Assembly (NCBI RefSeq): GCF_032583975.1
Contig: NZ_JAWHTF010000001.1
Length of the DNA: 64,000 bases
From: Gilvirhabdus luticola
GTDB taxonomy: Bacteria; Bacteroidota; Bacteroidia; Flavobacteriales; Flavobacteriaceae
Strand: one strand, 5' to 3'
Shown: one piece after another, positions 18,825 to 27,406 of the stretch
Numbering within the stretch: the stretch's first letter is position 1
How the letters are laid out: each line of letters begins with the position of its first letter
The notes under the pieces: model-generated
Told to the model about the DNA's origin: nothing
The model's input: the letters and a program-made list of their open reading frames with translations, nothing else
The model's database searches: none
Program-made: the position numbers and the translations under genes

Positions 18825-19583
18825 ATGAAACTTGTTTTATCTCCTGCAAAATCTTTGAATTACGAAAGTGAATTACCAACGCAAACCACTACAGAAGCCT
18901 GCTTTTTAAATGAAGCTGAACGCCTCAACAAATTGCTTAAAAAGAAATCTGCAAGAAGTTTATCTAAATTGATGAGCATTTCTTCTGCTTTGGGTCAGCT
19001 AAACTATGACCGTAACCAAGAGTGGCAATTACCTTTTACAAAAGACAATGCAAGACAGGCTATTTATGCGTTTAGCGGTGATGTTTATAGAGGTATTGAT
19101 GCGTATTCAATTACTCAACAAAAGCTAAATAAACTTCAAGATACAGTTAGAATTATTTCAGGTTTGTATGGAGTATTAAAACCTATGGATTTGATTCAAC
19201 CATACAGATTGGAAATGGGCACAAAATTCCCTGTTGGAAAAAACAAGAACCTTTATGAATTCTGGAAAACCAAAATTACAAAAGCTTTAAACGAAGAATT
19301 GGAAGATGATGAGTTGTTTTTAAACTTGGCAAGTAATGAATATTTTAAAGCCATAGATGTGAAGGCATTAAAAGTACCTGTTGTGACAGCTGTGTTTAAA
19401 GATTTTAAAAACGGAGAATATAAAAGTATAATGACTTTTGCAAAATTAGCAAGAGGATATATGACGCGTTATATAATTGATACAAATGCCAACACTATTG
19501 ATGATATAAAAGGATTTAATTATGAAGGCTATGGTTTTAGTGAAACGATGTCAACCAAAACCGAGTTGGTCTTTATAAGATAA
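18825..19583 (+). CDS. yaaA: YaaA family peroxide-stress protein (DUF328)
   Basis: The 252-residue protein follows the YaaA family from end to end: MKLVLSPAKSLNYES at the start, AIYAFSGDVYRGIDAYS, IISGLYGVLKPMDLIQPYRLEM and FAKLARGYMTRYII. E. coli YaaA lowers intracellular free iron during peroxide stress and binds DNA. The role in this organism is inferred from family only. Confidence 0.92.
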   Translation: MKLVLSPAKSLNYESELPTQTTTEACFLNEAERLNKLLKKKSARSLSKLMSISSALGQLNYDRNQEWQLPFTKDNARQAIYAFSGDVYRGIDAYSITQQKLNKLQDTVRIISGLYGVLKPMDLIQPYRLEMGTKFPVGKNKNLYEFWKTKITKALNEELEDDELFLNLASNEYFKAIDVKALKVPVVTAVFKDFKNGEYKSIMTFAKLARGYMTRYIIDTNANTIDDIKGFNYEGYGFSETMSTKTELVFIR

Positions 19584-19592
19584 TCTTAATCT

Positions 19593-19745
19593 TTATTTTT
19601 TAGCTTTAGCGGCTGTTTTAGGCTTTGCTTTAGCTTTCGGTTTTTTAGCAACTACAACTTTAGCGTTTTTTTTCTTTGGACGTCTTACACCATAAGAGCC
19701 ATTTACAATTTTACCTCGTCTAGTTTTTTTATCACCTTTTCCCAT
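19593..19745 (-). CDS. 30S ribosomal protein THX (50 residues)
   Basis: A short minus-strand gene beginning MGKGDKKTRRGKIVNGSYGV and continuing RRPKKKNAKV into a Lys/Ala-rich tail (KPKAKAKPKTAAKAKK). The first 25 residues match the Bacteroidota version of ribosomal protein THX, a small basic peptide that sits in the head of the 30S subunit. Strong Lys/Arg content and the conserved start support a real gene despite its length. It is convergent with yaaA (9 bp between stops) and divergent from the plug-domain gene. Confidence 0.9.
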   Translation of the reverse strand: MGKGDKKTRRGKIVNGSYGVRRPKKKNAKVVVAKKPKAKAKPKTAAKAKK

Positions 19746-19840
19746 ATTCTTTTGCTTTTAATTTAGAAGCAGTAAGATACTATTTTTTTTGAATAAGTGT
19801 CTGAATTTTATTATTTTAGATGAAGTAAAATTTCATCATC

Positions 19841-20509
19841 ATGACTACTAAAACCTTTTTTCAAATTGTATTTTCTCTGGTTTTATCTTTTACAATGCAA
19901 GCTCAAAATAAACTTGTAGGTAAAATTATAGACCAAGACAAACAACCAATAACCAATGCTAAAGTAATTATTAATGATCAGGATGTTGAAATTACTATTA
20001 ATCATAGAGGTTATTTTGAAGTAGAATTACCAGAAGACACAAAAGAAGTAACTGTATATTCACCAGGATATGGCTTTTTAACTTCAGAATATTCTGGAGA
20101 AAAGAGTATGAGTTTTATGTTTTTAAAGCCAAAAAAACCAGAATATCTTGATGAAAAAGTATCTATTGGTTATGGAGATGTCACTAGAGAAAACAACACG
20201 TTTAGTGTTCAGAAACTAGATGCAGGTAGTGAAAGACAAGCTTTAGGTTATACTAATATCTATGATTATATGAGAGGCCGATTGGCTGGAGTAAGAGTAA
20301 CAAGCAACAATCAGATAATTGTTAGAGGAATCAATACTATTAATTCAGGTACTGAACCACTTTTTGTGGTAGATGGTTCGATTGTTTTTGATATAGATTA
20401 TATCAACGTCAATGATATTAAAGACATTAGTGTTTTAAAAGATGCTGCTGCTTCTATCTACGGCTCAAGAGGTGCCAATGGTGTGGTACAAATCTCTCTA
20501 AAAAAATAA
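19841..20509 (+). CDS. Carboxypeptidase-regulatory-like plus TonB plug domain protein, no barrel
   Basis: The 222-residue exported protein has a signal peptide (to about TMQAQ), a CarboxypepD_reg-like beta sandwich (residues about 25-100, KLVGKIIDQDKQPITNAKV) and a TonB receptor plug domain (about 130-220) ending in the typical FVVDGSIVF and ASIYGSRGANGVVQI motifs. The 600-900 residue outer-membrane barrel that normally follows in SusC-like receptors is absent, and the next gene is unrelated. It may be a free plug-like periplasmic protein rather than a truncation, because the frame ends cleanly at a stop after the plug. Confidence 0.85.
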   Translation: MTTKTFFQIVFSLVLSFTMQAQNKLVGKIIDQDKQPITNAKVIINDQDVEITINHRGYFEVELPEDTKEVTVYSPGYGFLTSEYSGEKSMSFMFLKPKKPEYLDEKVSIGYGDVTRENNTFSVQKLDAGSERQALGYTNIYDYMRGRLAGVRVTSNNQIIVRGINTINSGTEPLFVVDGSIVFDIDYINVNDIKDISVLKDAAASIYGSRGANGVVQISLKK

Positions 20510-20516
20510 AACGTTC

Positions 20517-21170
20517 TTGTTTTTACATAGGCATCCTTATCAGCCATTTATTCAAGATAATACCCGAAAACTTATAGTAGGTACTTTACCTCCACCTCGT
20601 TTTTCTGTTGGAGATTTATTGGAAAAAGATGTGGATTTTTGCTACGGTAGTTATTACAATTCGCTTTGGCTTTATATAGACAAAATCCATGGTTTAAACT
20701 TAAGATATGATAATTCACAAGAAGCAATCGAACAACGTAAACAATTTCTATTAGAAAACAGAATAGGCATATGTGATATTGTTGAAAGCTGTAAACGAGA
20801 AAAAATTGATGCCAGTGATTTGGGTATGCAAAATATTGTGTTACGTAATTTAGTTGGCTACGTAAAGAAATATCCAAATGTTCAAACATTACTGTTTATT
20901 GGAGGGAACAGTAAAAATGGTCCAGAATATTTTTTTAGAAAACATTTAAAAGAGTATGATTTAGAACTAGAAGTAGTTTCTCATGAAGTGCCCAGAATAC
21001 ATGAATTCATTTTAAATAATCGTACTATAAAAACCGTGTCTTTAACCTCTTCTTCTGGCTCTGCGAATAGAGCAATAGGTAGTATGCCGCTTTATAAGCA
21101 ATTAAAAATCAATGATCCTGATTTTACAACTTTTGATTTTAGAGTGATGCAATACAGTGAGTTTTTTTAA
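20517..21170 (+). CDS. Uracil-DNA glycosylase family protein
   Basis: The 217-residue protein begins at TTG (FLHRHPYQPF), a start supported because the residues right after it (HPYQPFIQDNTRKLIVGTLPP) are the conserved N-terminus of this Bacteroidota group. The motif VGTLPPPRF stands where UDG-superfamily enzymes have the GxxPG water-activating loop, and SLTSSSGSANR lies where the second active-site loop would be. Whether it excises uracil is not known. It starts 8 bp after the plug-domain gene. Confidence 0.75.
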   Translation: MFLHRHPYQPFIQDNTRKLIVGTLPPPRFSVGDLLEKDVDFCYGSYYNSLWLYIDKIHGLNLRYDNSQEAIEQRKQFLLENRIGICDIVESCKREKIDASDLGMQNIVLRNLVGYVKKYPNVQTLLFIGGNSKNGPEYFFRKHLKEYDLELEVVSHEVPRIHEFILNNRTIKTVSLTSSSGSANRAIGSMPLYKQLKINDPDFTTFDFRVMQYSEFF

Positions 21171-21667
21171 TCGTTTAGAAACAACTGCATAAAAATCAAA
21201 TCCAACCATTTATCAAACTTGTATCCAACTTCTTTAAAGACACCTACTTCTTTAAATCCAGAGTGTTTATGAAAATTTACACTTTTTTGGTTAGAGGCAT
21301 CTACACCAGCAATCATAGTATGATACCCTTGGTCTTTTGCAAGTTTTATAAGTTCAGTCATCAAGGTCCTTCCTATGCCTTGAGACCTGTAATCTTTATC
21401 AACATAGATTGAATGCTCTAAACTTAATCTGTAAGCATCCCAAGGTCTGAAAATACTATAAGTTCCAAAACCAATAACACCATCGTTACATTCAGCAACT
21501 ATAACAGGCATATTCTTTTTCTGTTTTTGTTTAAACCATTCTGTTTGTTGTTCAATGGTATGCTCTAAATAATCATAAATAACAGTAGAATTTAAAATTT
21601 CAAAATTTATTATTTCAAGAATTTTTGGAATGTCTTTTTCTTCAGCCTGTCTTATAGAAGTACTCAT
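21167..21667 (-). CDS. GNAT N-acetyltransferase, phosphinothricin-acetyltransferase-like
   Basis: The 166-residue protein has the GNAT acetyl-CoA-binding motif in YRSQGIGRTLMTELIKLA and the C-terminal strand-helix NQKSVNFHKHSGFKEVG characteristic of the Pat/YwnH/MddA group, which acetylate phosphinothricin, methionine sulfone or similar amino-acid analogues. The natural substrate here is unknown. It is convergent with the glycosylase gene (4 bp overlap). Confidence 0.88.
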   Translation of the reverse strand: MSTSIRQAEEKDIPKILEIINFEILNSTVIYDYLEHTIEQQTEWFKQKQKKNMPVIVAECNDGVIGFGTYSIFRPWDAYRLSLEHSIYVDKDYRSQGIGRTLMTELIKLAKDQGYHTMIAGVDASNQKSVNFHKHSGFKEVGVFKEVGYKFDKWLDLIFMQLFLND

Positions 21668-21685
21668 TATAAAATGAACTCAAAA

Positions 21686-22273
21686 TTATTTTAAAACCAT
21701 TTTTTCTATATTCATATTCTTACCAAAACTATAAAGTGAAGACATAGCTTCTTTCATGGTTATTGGAATATATTTAAACTCTTCTTTTGGAATATATTTT
21801 ACTTGACCAGCATCAATTTTTGGCGCATCGGGAAAAAATAATGTAACAAATTTTTCAGTAGATTCAGTTATAAATGCGATTGAATAACCACCATCTTCAT
21901 AAACTAGAACTGCTTGCCATAATTCATTTATAACGCTTTTTTTGTCCCCGATTAATCTATACTTCAACATTTGCAACGATGGAAAGTGAATAAAAAGTTT
22001 CTCTTCTACACTATTGCTCCATTTTTTCACAAAGCCCTTTTCAATTAAAAGACCACTAATTAAACAAATAAGCAAGATTAAAATAATACAAACAATAGTT
22101 ACGGAAGCTTTTCCAAATACTGAATGTAAATCTAATACATTGGAAATTTTTCTACCAAAGGGCAAAACTATTTGGAATATTTTAGTTGTTACGACCAAAA
22201 CTAATAGGAGCGGAACCATAAAAAATAATCCTCCTACTATCATTGAACGCGTTGATTTTTTCAGTATTGACAT
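21686..22273 (-). CDS. DUF502 family membrane protein
   Basis: The 195-residue protein has two membrane helices (about 13-35 and 55-77) and then a soluble region. The opening (STRSMIVGGLFFMVPLLLVL) and LLIEKGFVKKWSNSVEEKL are typical of DUF502 proteins, which are widespread and of unknown function. It starts 6 bp after the DUF481 gene end and is probably co-transcribed with it. Confidence 0.8.
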   Translation of the reverse strand: MSILKKSTRSMIVGGLFFMVPLLLVLVVTTKIFQIVLPFGRKISNVLDLHSVFGKASVTIVCIILILLICLISGLLIEKGFVKKWSNSVEEKLFIHFPSLQMLKYRLIGDKKSVINELWQAVLVYEDGGYSIAFITESTEKFVTLFFPDAPKIDAGQVKYIPKEEFKYIPITMKEAMSSLYSFGKNMNIEKMVLK

Positions 22274-22279
22274 ATTTTT

Positions 22280-23332
22280 CTAATTATTAAATTCCCATCC
22301 AAATGTAGCTTGAAATACATAGTCAGACTGTGAAGCTCCTTCAACAGGTTTGTTGTCATAATTATAAGTAAGCCCTAATTTAATGAAAAAATCTAATGGC
22401 AGATCATATTTTAAATCAAGGGAATAATCGTACCTAAATCGATCTTTTTCAGTTAAACTAGGATAAGCGGTAATATTTGTTTTTAAGCTTAAATTTTCTA
22501 AATCGAACATATCTAGCGTTAAGCCTGCATAAGCTTCCAATGAGTTTCTACTTGTAGAATTGGTATCCGTAAATTGCTCATTGTTCCATGCTAGACCAAA
22601 TCCACCACCAAAATTTGTTTTATTAGAGTGAATGATATATTTACCTAAACCTGTTTTAACAGTGGAACGAAGTTTTAATTTTTGTTCATCATTAGATAAA
22701 AAGTCTGCTGCTGCTGAATAAAACCAATCTTTTCTCATAAAATATTTAAATCCAAAACTTGCATCTGTTCTTTGTGTATTGTCTGTGTCATCTTGGCTAC
22801 TTCTTACAGAGTTAAAACTGCCATTATATGTCCATTTATAGGCTGTGTAACTTAAATTACTCCTAACAGTAAATTGTGTAAGGTTGTTGCTTTTAGTATA
22901 ATTAAAGCCGACAGATAAGGAGGCAGTTAATCGAGAGAAGAAATTACTCTCTACGGGCTTAATGTATACAATACTTTTAATACTTGTAGTAAATTTTTCA
23001 TTACTATTCTCTAATGTAACATTAGTAGAATCTCCGGGTTTAGTAATTAGAGTACTGTTTAATCTTTTACCGCTTGACAATGTAAGAAGGTAAATTCTAT
23101 CGCTGTTTATTCTTATAACATCTTTCCATTTTACTCTAAAGTCGTCTTTGCTATAATCTGCTTCAATGGTCAAAACACCTCGGTCCATTTGCTTTATTTC
23201 TCCTATAATTTTATCATTATTATTTAAAACTATAGTATCATTTTGACTCCAAATGAAATGATTGGAAAATAACAGAAATGCAATTAGAAAAATATAAGGT
23301 AGAGCGTTTGTAAAGCGTAATTTTAAAATCAT
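22280..23332 (-). CDS. DUF481 outer-membrane beta-barrel protein
   Basis: The 350-residue exported protein has a signal peptide ending near FIWSQ, an N-terminal SH3-like region (DTIVLNNNDKIIGEIKQMDR) and a C-terminal half of alternating amphipathic strands ending in FQATFGWEFNN, with an aromatic-rich final strand typical of outer-membrane barrels. It fits DUF481 (YdiY, salt-induced outer membrane protein in other bacteria). Role unknown. Confidence 0.8.
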   Translation of the reverse strand: MILKLRFTNALPYIFLIAFLLFSNHFIWSQNDTIVLNNNDKIIGEIKQMDRGVLTIEADYSKDDFRVKWKDVIRINSDRIYLLTLSSGKRLNSTLITKPGDSTNVTLENSNEKFTTSIKSIVYIKPVESNFFSRLTASLSVGFNYTKSNNLTQFTVRSNLSYTAYKWTYNGSFNSVRSSQDDTDNTQRTDASFGFKYFMRKDWFYSAAADFLSNDEQKLKLRSTVKTGLGKYIIHSNKTNFGGGFGLAWNNEQFTDTNSTSRNSLEAYAGLTLDMFDLENLSLKTNITAYPSLTEKDRFRYDYSLDLKYDLPLDFFIKLGLTYNYDNKPVEGASQSDYVFQATFGWEFNN

Positions 23333-23369
23333 TTTTCAGATTAATCAATTTTAAAACTAATATAGCGTA

Positions 23370-23903
23370 TTAATTTTCAACCTTGGTAAGTTCCATTCCT
23401 AAAAATTGCATCCAGTTCTCACCATCTCTACTAAATTCACCTATTTCAACCCATTTGTTTTCTGTACTATAATCTGAAGTAAATCTGACTTTACTGCCAT
23501 TTGGGATATCTATAAACCAACGTATTATTTTATCTTCTATAAACTCAATAGGGCTTTCATTTGCTCTGCCATCCTTATACGCTCTCATGGCTAAAGCGTT
23601 GGTTTCAGGATCTATGTAAATTACGCCAAAAGCATCATGAACAACAGTTTCTTCTTGAGTTTCAGGATCGGTTTTAACACCTAAACCTTCAACAGCAATA
23701 ACACTACAATCTGCTTTGCATGCTGCAACCTCTGTAATTTTGGAAGTCTGTTTTCCTGCTTGAGTCATCATCCATCCTTCGCCTTTCCAAGTACCTATAA
23801 GAAAGCTCAATTTTTCAATGGGATTATCATTTGTCGAGATATTTTCTTGAGATTGAACCGTTATAATAAATGCAAAGAATAGTAAGCTTAATAAGGATTT
23901 CAT
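23370..23903 (-). CDS. Secreted lipocalin-like/DUF1579-type protein
   Basis: The 177-residue protein has a signal peptide (to about VQSQ) and a single beta-barrel-like domain beginning with EKLSFLIGTWKGEGWMM, a pattern shared with DUF1579 and heme-binding/lipocalin-like proteins. Two Cys residues (KADC) are in the middle. Function unknown. It follows the hypothetical gene at 23983 on the same strand. Confidence 0.65.
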   Translation of the reverse strand: MKSLLSLLFFAFIITVQSQENISTNDNPIEKLSFLIGTWKGEGWMMTQAGKQTSKITEVAACKADCSVIAVEGLGVKTDPETQEETVVHDAFGVIYIDPETNALAMRAYKDGRANESPIEFIEDKIIRWFIDIPNGSKVRFTSDYSTENKWVEIGEFSRDGENWMQFLGMELTKVEN

Positions 23904-23982
23904 GATTGATAATGTTAAGTTGTTTAAAATTAAGTAATTAAAATTAATTAAAAAGTGTTAAAACCATATTCTAAAATAGAAT

Positions 23983-24639
23983 TTAATCATCATCTTCGTG
24001 TTTAAGTACTGTCACATCAAATTCTGCTTCGTTAAATTCATCTTTACTAATCCAATATTCTGAAGTTATTACCGTATAATTATTTTCTCCGTTATTAATT
24101 AAGCTCCAAACAATACTTTCGGCTTCAATAAATTCTTCTTTACTAGTTAATTGATCAGCATATAAGCGTTTGATTACATTACCATCTGCAAGACCATGAT
24201 TTAATGCTTTTAAAACAGTTTCTTTTGTAACCTCTTTATTGGGTGCAATTTCAAATTCGATTACAGTGGCTTTTGCATTTGGAAAAGTTCCGTTATACGC
24301 TTTATGTAATAACTGATTGACATTAAATAATTGATGATGTAAAGATATATCTGCATATTCTTCAGAAATTTTATCTTCTAACATTTCATTAGAAATTTGT
24401 ATTATTTGATTTTTATTTAAGAGGTTTGAGAATTTATAACCTAAAACAATTTCCGCTGCTTCTTCTGGCTCAAAATCTGAAATGGCCATAAATAATAACT
24501 CTTGTAATTCTTCAGGCTTTGTGTTTTTTCCATCTTCAAATCCAAATCGATCAAGTAACTCGATAAAATCATCATTGGACCAAGAATCTTTAAATTCTGT
24601 AACAGATTTAATACTGTTTATAATAATGTGATACTGCAT
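23983..24639 (-). CDS. Conserved hypothetical protein, cytosolic, acidic
   Basis: The 218-residue protein has no signal peptide or membrane helix. It is acidic, ends in HEDDD, and is largely helical in appearance (SNDDFIELLDRFGFEDG; PEEAAEIVLGYKF). I do not recognise a named family. It begins 6 bp after the pullulanase stop on the same strand, so it is probably co-transcribed with it; no functional link is visible. Confidence 0.7.
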   Translation of the reverse strand: MQYHIIINSIKSVTEFKDSWSNDDFIELLDRFGFEDGKNTKPEELQELLFMAISDFEPEEAAEIVLGYKFSNLLNKNQIIQISNEMLEDKISEEYADISLHHQLFNVNQLLHKAYNGTFPNAKATVIEFEIAPNKEVTKETVLKALNHGLADGNVIKRLYADQLTSKEEFIEAESIVWSLINNGENNYTVITSEYWISKDEFNEAEFDVTVLKHEDDD

Positions 24640-24645
24640 AATAAT

Positions 24646-26631
24646 TTAGTCTTTATAGATTATAGCCATAGAAATTTTAGGCACTTCAATAGAATTACTA
24701 ATTGTCTTACTTTCTTGTTCTGAATAAAATGTTTCGCCTAAAACAGCTAGTTTCCATGTACCCTCTAAATGATAATTAAAAGACTCATTTTTTGCATTAT
24801 AAATAACTAATATCTTTTTCCAGGTATCTCCAGAACCATTGTTAATCTGATAGCTAACCAAACCATCTTCAATAGTTTTAAATTCTAAATACTTTCTAAC
24901 TTTTTCTGCTGAAGTCATCCTAAAAGCAGGATGCTCTTTTCTTAATTTAATCAAGTTTTTATAATAGTTTACCACATCTTGATGCTTAACTTTCCAGTTC
25001 CAATCTATCCTATTTATAGTATCTGGTAAATTGTATGAGTTGTGTTCGCCATATTTGGTTCTTAACATTTCAGAACCTGCATGGATAAAAGCAGTTCCTT
25101 GTGATGTCAGGACTATGGCATTTGCCAATTTATCCATTTGAATCAATGTATTTTCATCAGCATCTTTTACAGAAATTTTCAGTTTATCATAAAGTGTATG
25201 ATTGTCATGACATGAAACATAAGATATAGCTTGCCAAGGTTCATTAGTCCACGAAGCTTTGGAATAATTGACCTTTTGATAGTCGATTTGAGGATGGTCA
25301 ATAGCACCAACAACCCCAAATTTAATGGACTCTTCAGTATCTTTAGAGCCACTTACAAAGCCAGTATTTTCATCATCTTCCCAATGACCTTTAATGCCAT
25401 CCCTTATATCGTCACTAAACGCCAAAACTTGAGGTATTTGCTTCATGTTTTGCTTTAAAGCTCTTTGCTCAACTGGAAGAGGTGAATCTCCTGCTGTCCA
25501 ACCTTCACCATAGATTATGATGTTTGGATTGATTGTTTTAAGCGTTTTAGAAACCTGATTCATGGTTTTTATGTCGTGTATTCCCATGAGATCAAACCGA
25601 AAGCCATCCAAATGATATTCTTTTGCCCAATAGGCAACAGATTCAACGATGAACTTTCGCATCATCGCATTTTCGGAAGACGTTTCATTACCACATGCAG
25701 ATGCATCTGAAGGGTTTCCATCTTCCCAATGTCTGTAATAATAATTTGGATTTTCTAAATTAAAATTAGAATTTTCAGTTCGTCCGGTATGGTTATAAAC
25801 CACATCCAAAATAACACCAATACCATTGTCATGAAATGTTTTGATCATTTCTTTAAATTCTTTTATTCTGACTTCAGCTTTAAAAGGATTTGATGAAAAA
25901 GAACCTTCAGGAACATTGTAATTCTGCGGATCATAACCCCAATTAAATTGAGCACTGTCTAATTTAGTTTCATCAATAGAATAATGGTCATAAGTTGGTA
26001 ATAAGTGAACATGCGTAACGCCTAAATCTTTGATATGATCTATTCCAGTTTCGATATCTTCAGGGCCTTTAGTACCTTCTTCTACTAATCCTAAATATTT
26101 TCCAGGCATACTGGAACCTGATTCTGGATGAATCGTTACATCTCGAATATGCAACTCATATATGATGGCTTCGTTTGGATATTTTAGTTTTATGCCTTTG
26201 TGATTTTCCCAATTATCTGGATTTGTGCTATCTAAATCTAAAACCATTGCTCGTTTTCCGTTTACACCAACAGCTTGAGCATAGATGCCAGGAGTTTCTT
26301 CAAGCCAGCTATCATTAATTTTTACTTGATATGTGTAGTAAGTTCCATTTAAATCGCCTTCTAATTTTATTGACCATATGCCTTCAGAGTCAACCTTCAT
26401 TTCATAAGTTTCAAATGGTTTTCCGTTAAAACCTTCTTTGTATAGATTGAGTTTTACACTTTCTGTTGTTGGAGACCAAATCTTAAATTCTGTAGCTTTT
26501 TTTGAATAGTCTAACCAAAGATTAGCATTTATAGGTTCTGGGTAATCTGAATACGAAGTATAAGACACTTGTTTTTCTTTACACGAATTTAAAATTAGAC
26601 ATAAGATTAGAATTTTTGCAAACTTTTTCAT
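24646..26631 (-). CDS. Type I pullulanase, surface lipoprotein
   Basis: The 661-residue protein is an alpha-glucan debranching enzyme (cleaves alpha-1,6 links of pullulan, amylopectin or glycogen). A lipoprotein signal ends at LILNSC (Cys17). A CBM48-like N-domain (about 35-125) is followed by the GH13 barrel. The diagnostic NWGYDPQNYNVPEGS motif (230-244), DVVYNH (276-281), nucleophile Asp347 in GFRFD, acid/base Glu376 in IYGEGW, and CHDNH (474-478) are all present. The lipoprotein signal suggests it works outside the cytosol. No SusC/SusD pair is adjacent, so it is not in a classic polysaccharide utilisation locus here. Confidence 0.93.
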   Translation of the reverse strand: MKKFAKILILCLILNSCKEKQVSYTSYSDYPEPINANLWLDYSKKATEFKIWSPTTESVKLNLYKEGFNGKPFETYEMKVDSEGIWSIKLEGDLNGTYYTYQVKINDSWLEETPGIYAQAVGVNGKRAMVLDLDSTNPDNWENHKGIKLKYPNEAIIYELHIRDVTIHPESGSSMPGKYLGLVEEGTKGPEDIETGIDHIKDLGVTHVHLLPTYDHYSIDETKLDSAQFNWGYDPQNYNVPEGSFSSNPFKAEVRIKEFKEMIKTFHDNGIGVILDVVYNHTGRTENSNFNLENPNYYYRHWEDGNPSDASACGNETSSENAMMRKFIVESVAYWAKEYHLDGFRFDLMGIHDIKTMNQVSKTLKTINPNIIIYGEGWTAGDSPLPVEQRALKQNMKQIPQVLAFSDDIRDGIKGHWEDDENTGFVSGSKDTEESIKFGVVGAIDHPQIDYQKVNYSKASWTNEPWQAISYVSCHDNHTLYDKLKISVKDADENTLIQMDKLANAIVLTSQGTAFIHAGSEMLRTKYGEHNSYNLPDTINRIDWNWKVKHQDVVNYYKNLIKLRKEHPAFRMTSAEKVRKYLEFKTIEDGLVSYQINNGSGDTWKKILVIYNAKNESFNYHLEGTWKLAVLGETFYSEQESKTISNSIEVPKISMAIIYKD

Positions 26632-26638
26632 AGTTAAA

Positions 26639-27403
26639 TTAACTTCGAATTGCCTTCACGAAATTTGAGATTGAATTTACGTTATTTTGGCTTAAAAATT
26701 TAATAAAAGCACTACCAATAATAGCGCCTTTGGCATAAGTTGTTGCTTGAGTAAACGTTTGATTGTTACTAATACCAAATCCAACGATTTGAGGATTTTT
26801 TAAGTTCATGTCTGCAATTCTTTTAAAATAGGTTATTTGTTCATCTCCAAAACCTATTTTTGCTCCTGTTGTACTCGCAGAACTTACCATGTATATAAAT
26901 CCGTTGGAAATTGAATCAATGAATTTGATGCGTTCTACCGAAGTTTGAGGTGTGATTAAAAACACATTGATTAATCCATATTTCTCAAAAATGTCTTTAT
27001 ATTTTTCAGAATAAACATCTACTGGAAGATCAGGAATGATTAAACCATCAATACCAATATCTTGACATTTTTTACAAAAACCCTCAACACCATATTGTAA
27101 AATAGGATTGAAATAACCCATAATAATTAAAGGAATGGAAACGGATTTTCTAATGTCTTTTAATTGGTTAAACAGGACTTCTGATGTCATTCCGTTTTTA
27201 AGAGCTTGAGTTGAACTTGCCTGAATTGTTGGTCCATCCGCCAATGGATCACTGAATGGTAACCCAATTTCAATCATATCAACACCGCTTTGTTCTAAAG
27301 TTTGAATGATAGTAACAGTGTCATCAAGATTTGGATAACCTGCTGTAAAATATATTGAAAGTATCTTTTTGTTTTCTTCTATTTTTTGGTTGATTCTATT
27401 CAC
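26639..27403 (-). CDS. trpA: Tryptophan synthase alpha subunit
   Basis: TrpA splits indole-3-glycerol phosphate to indole, which passes to TrpB. The 254-residue TIM-barrel protein has MIEIGLPFSDPLADGPTIQ with the catalytic Glu/Asp pair and the phosphate-binding VGFGISNNQ motif. The start is a GTG 3 bp downstream of the trpB stop, and no ATG fits. It is the last gene of the trp operon. Confidence 0.97.
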   Translation of the reverse strand: MNRINQKIEENKKILSIYFTAGYPNLDDTVTIIQTLEQSGVDMIEIGLPFSDPLADGPTIQASSTQALKNGMTSEVLFNQLKDIRKSVSIPLIIMGYFNPILQYGVEGFCKKCQDIGIDGLIIPDLPVDVYSEKYKDIFEKYGLINVFLITPQTSVERIKFIDSISNGFIYMVSSASTTGAKIGFGDEQITYFKRIADMNLKNPQIVGFGISNNQTFTQATTYAKGAIIGSAFIKFLSQNNVNSISNFVKAIRS

Positions 27404-27406
27404 TAT

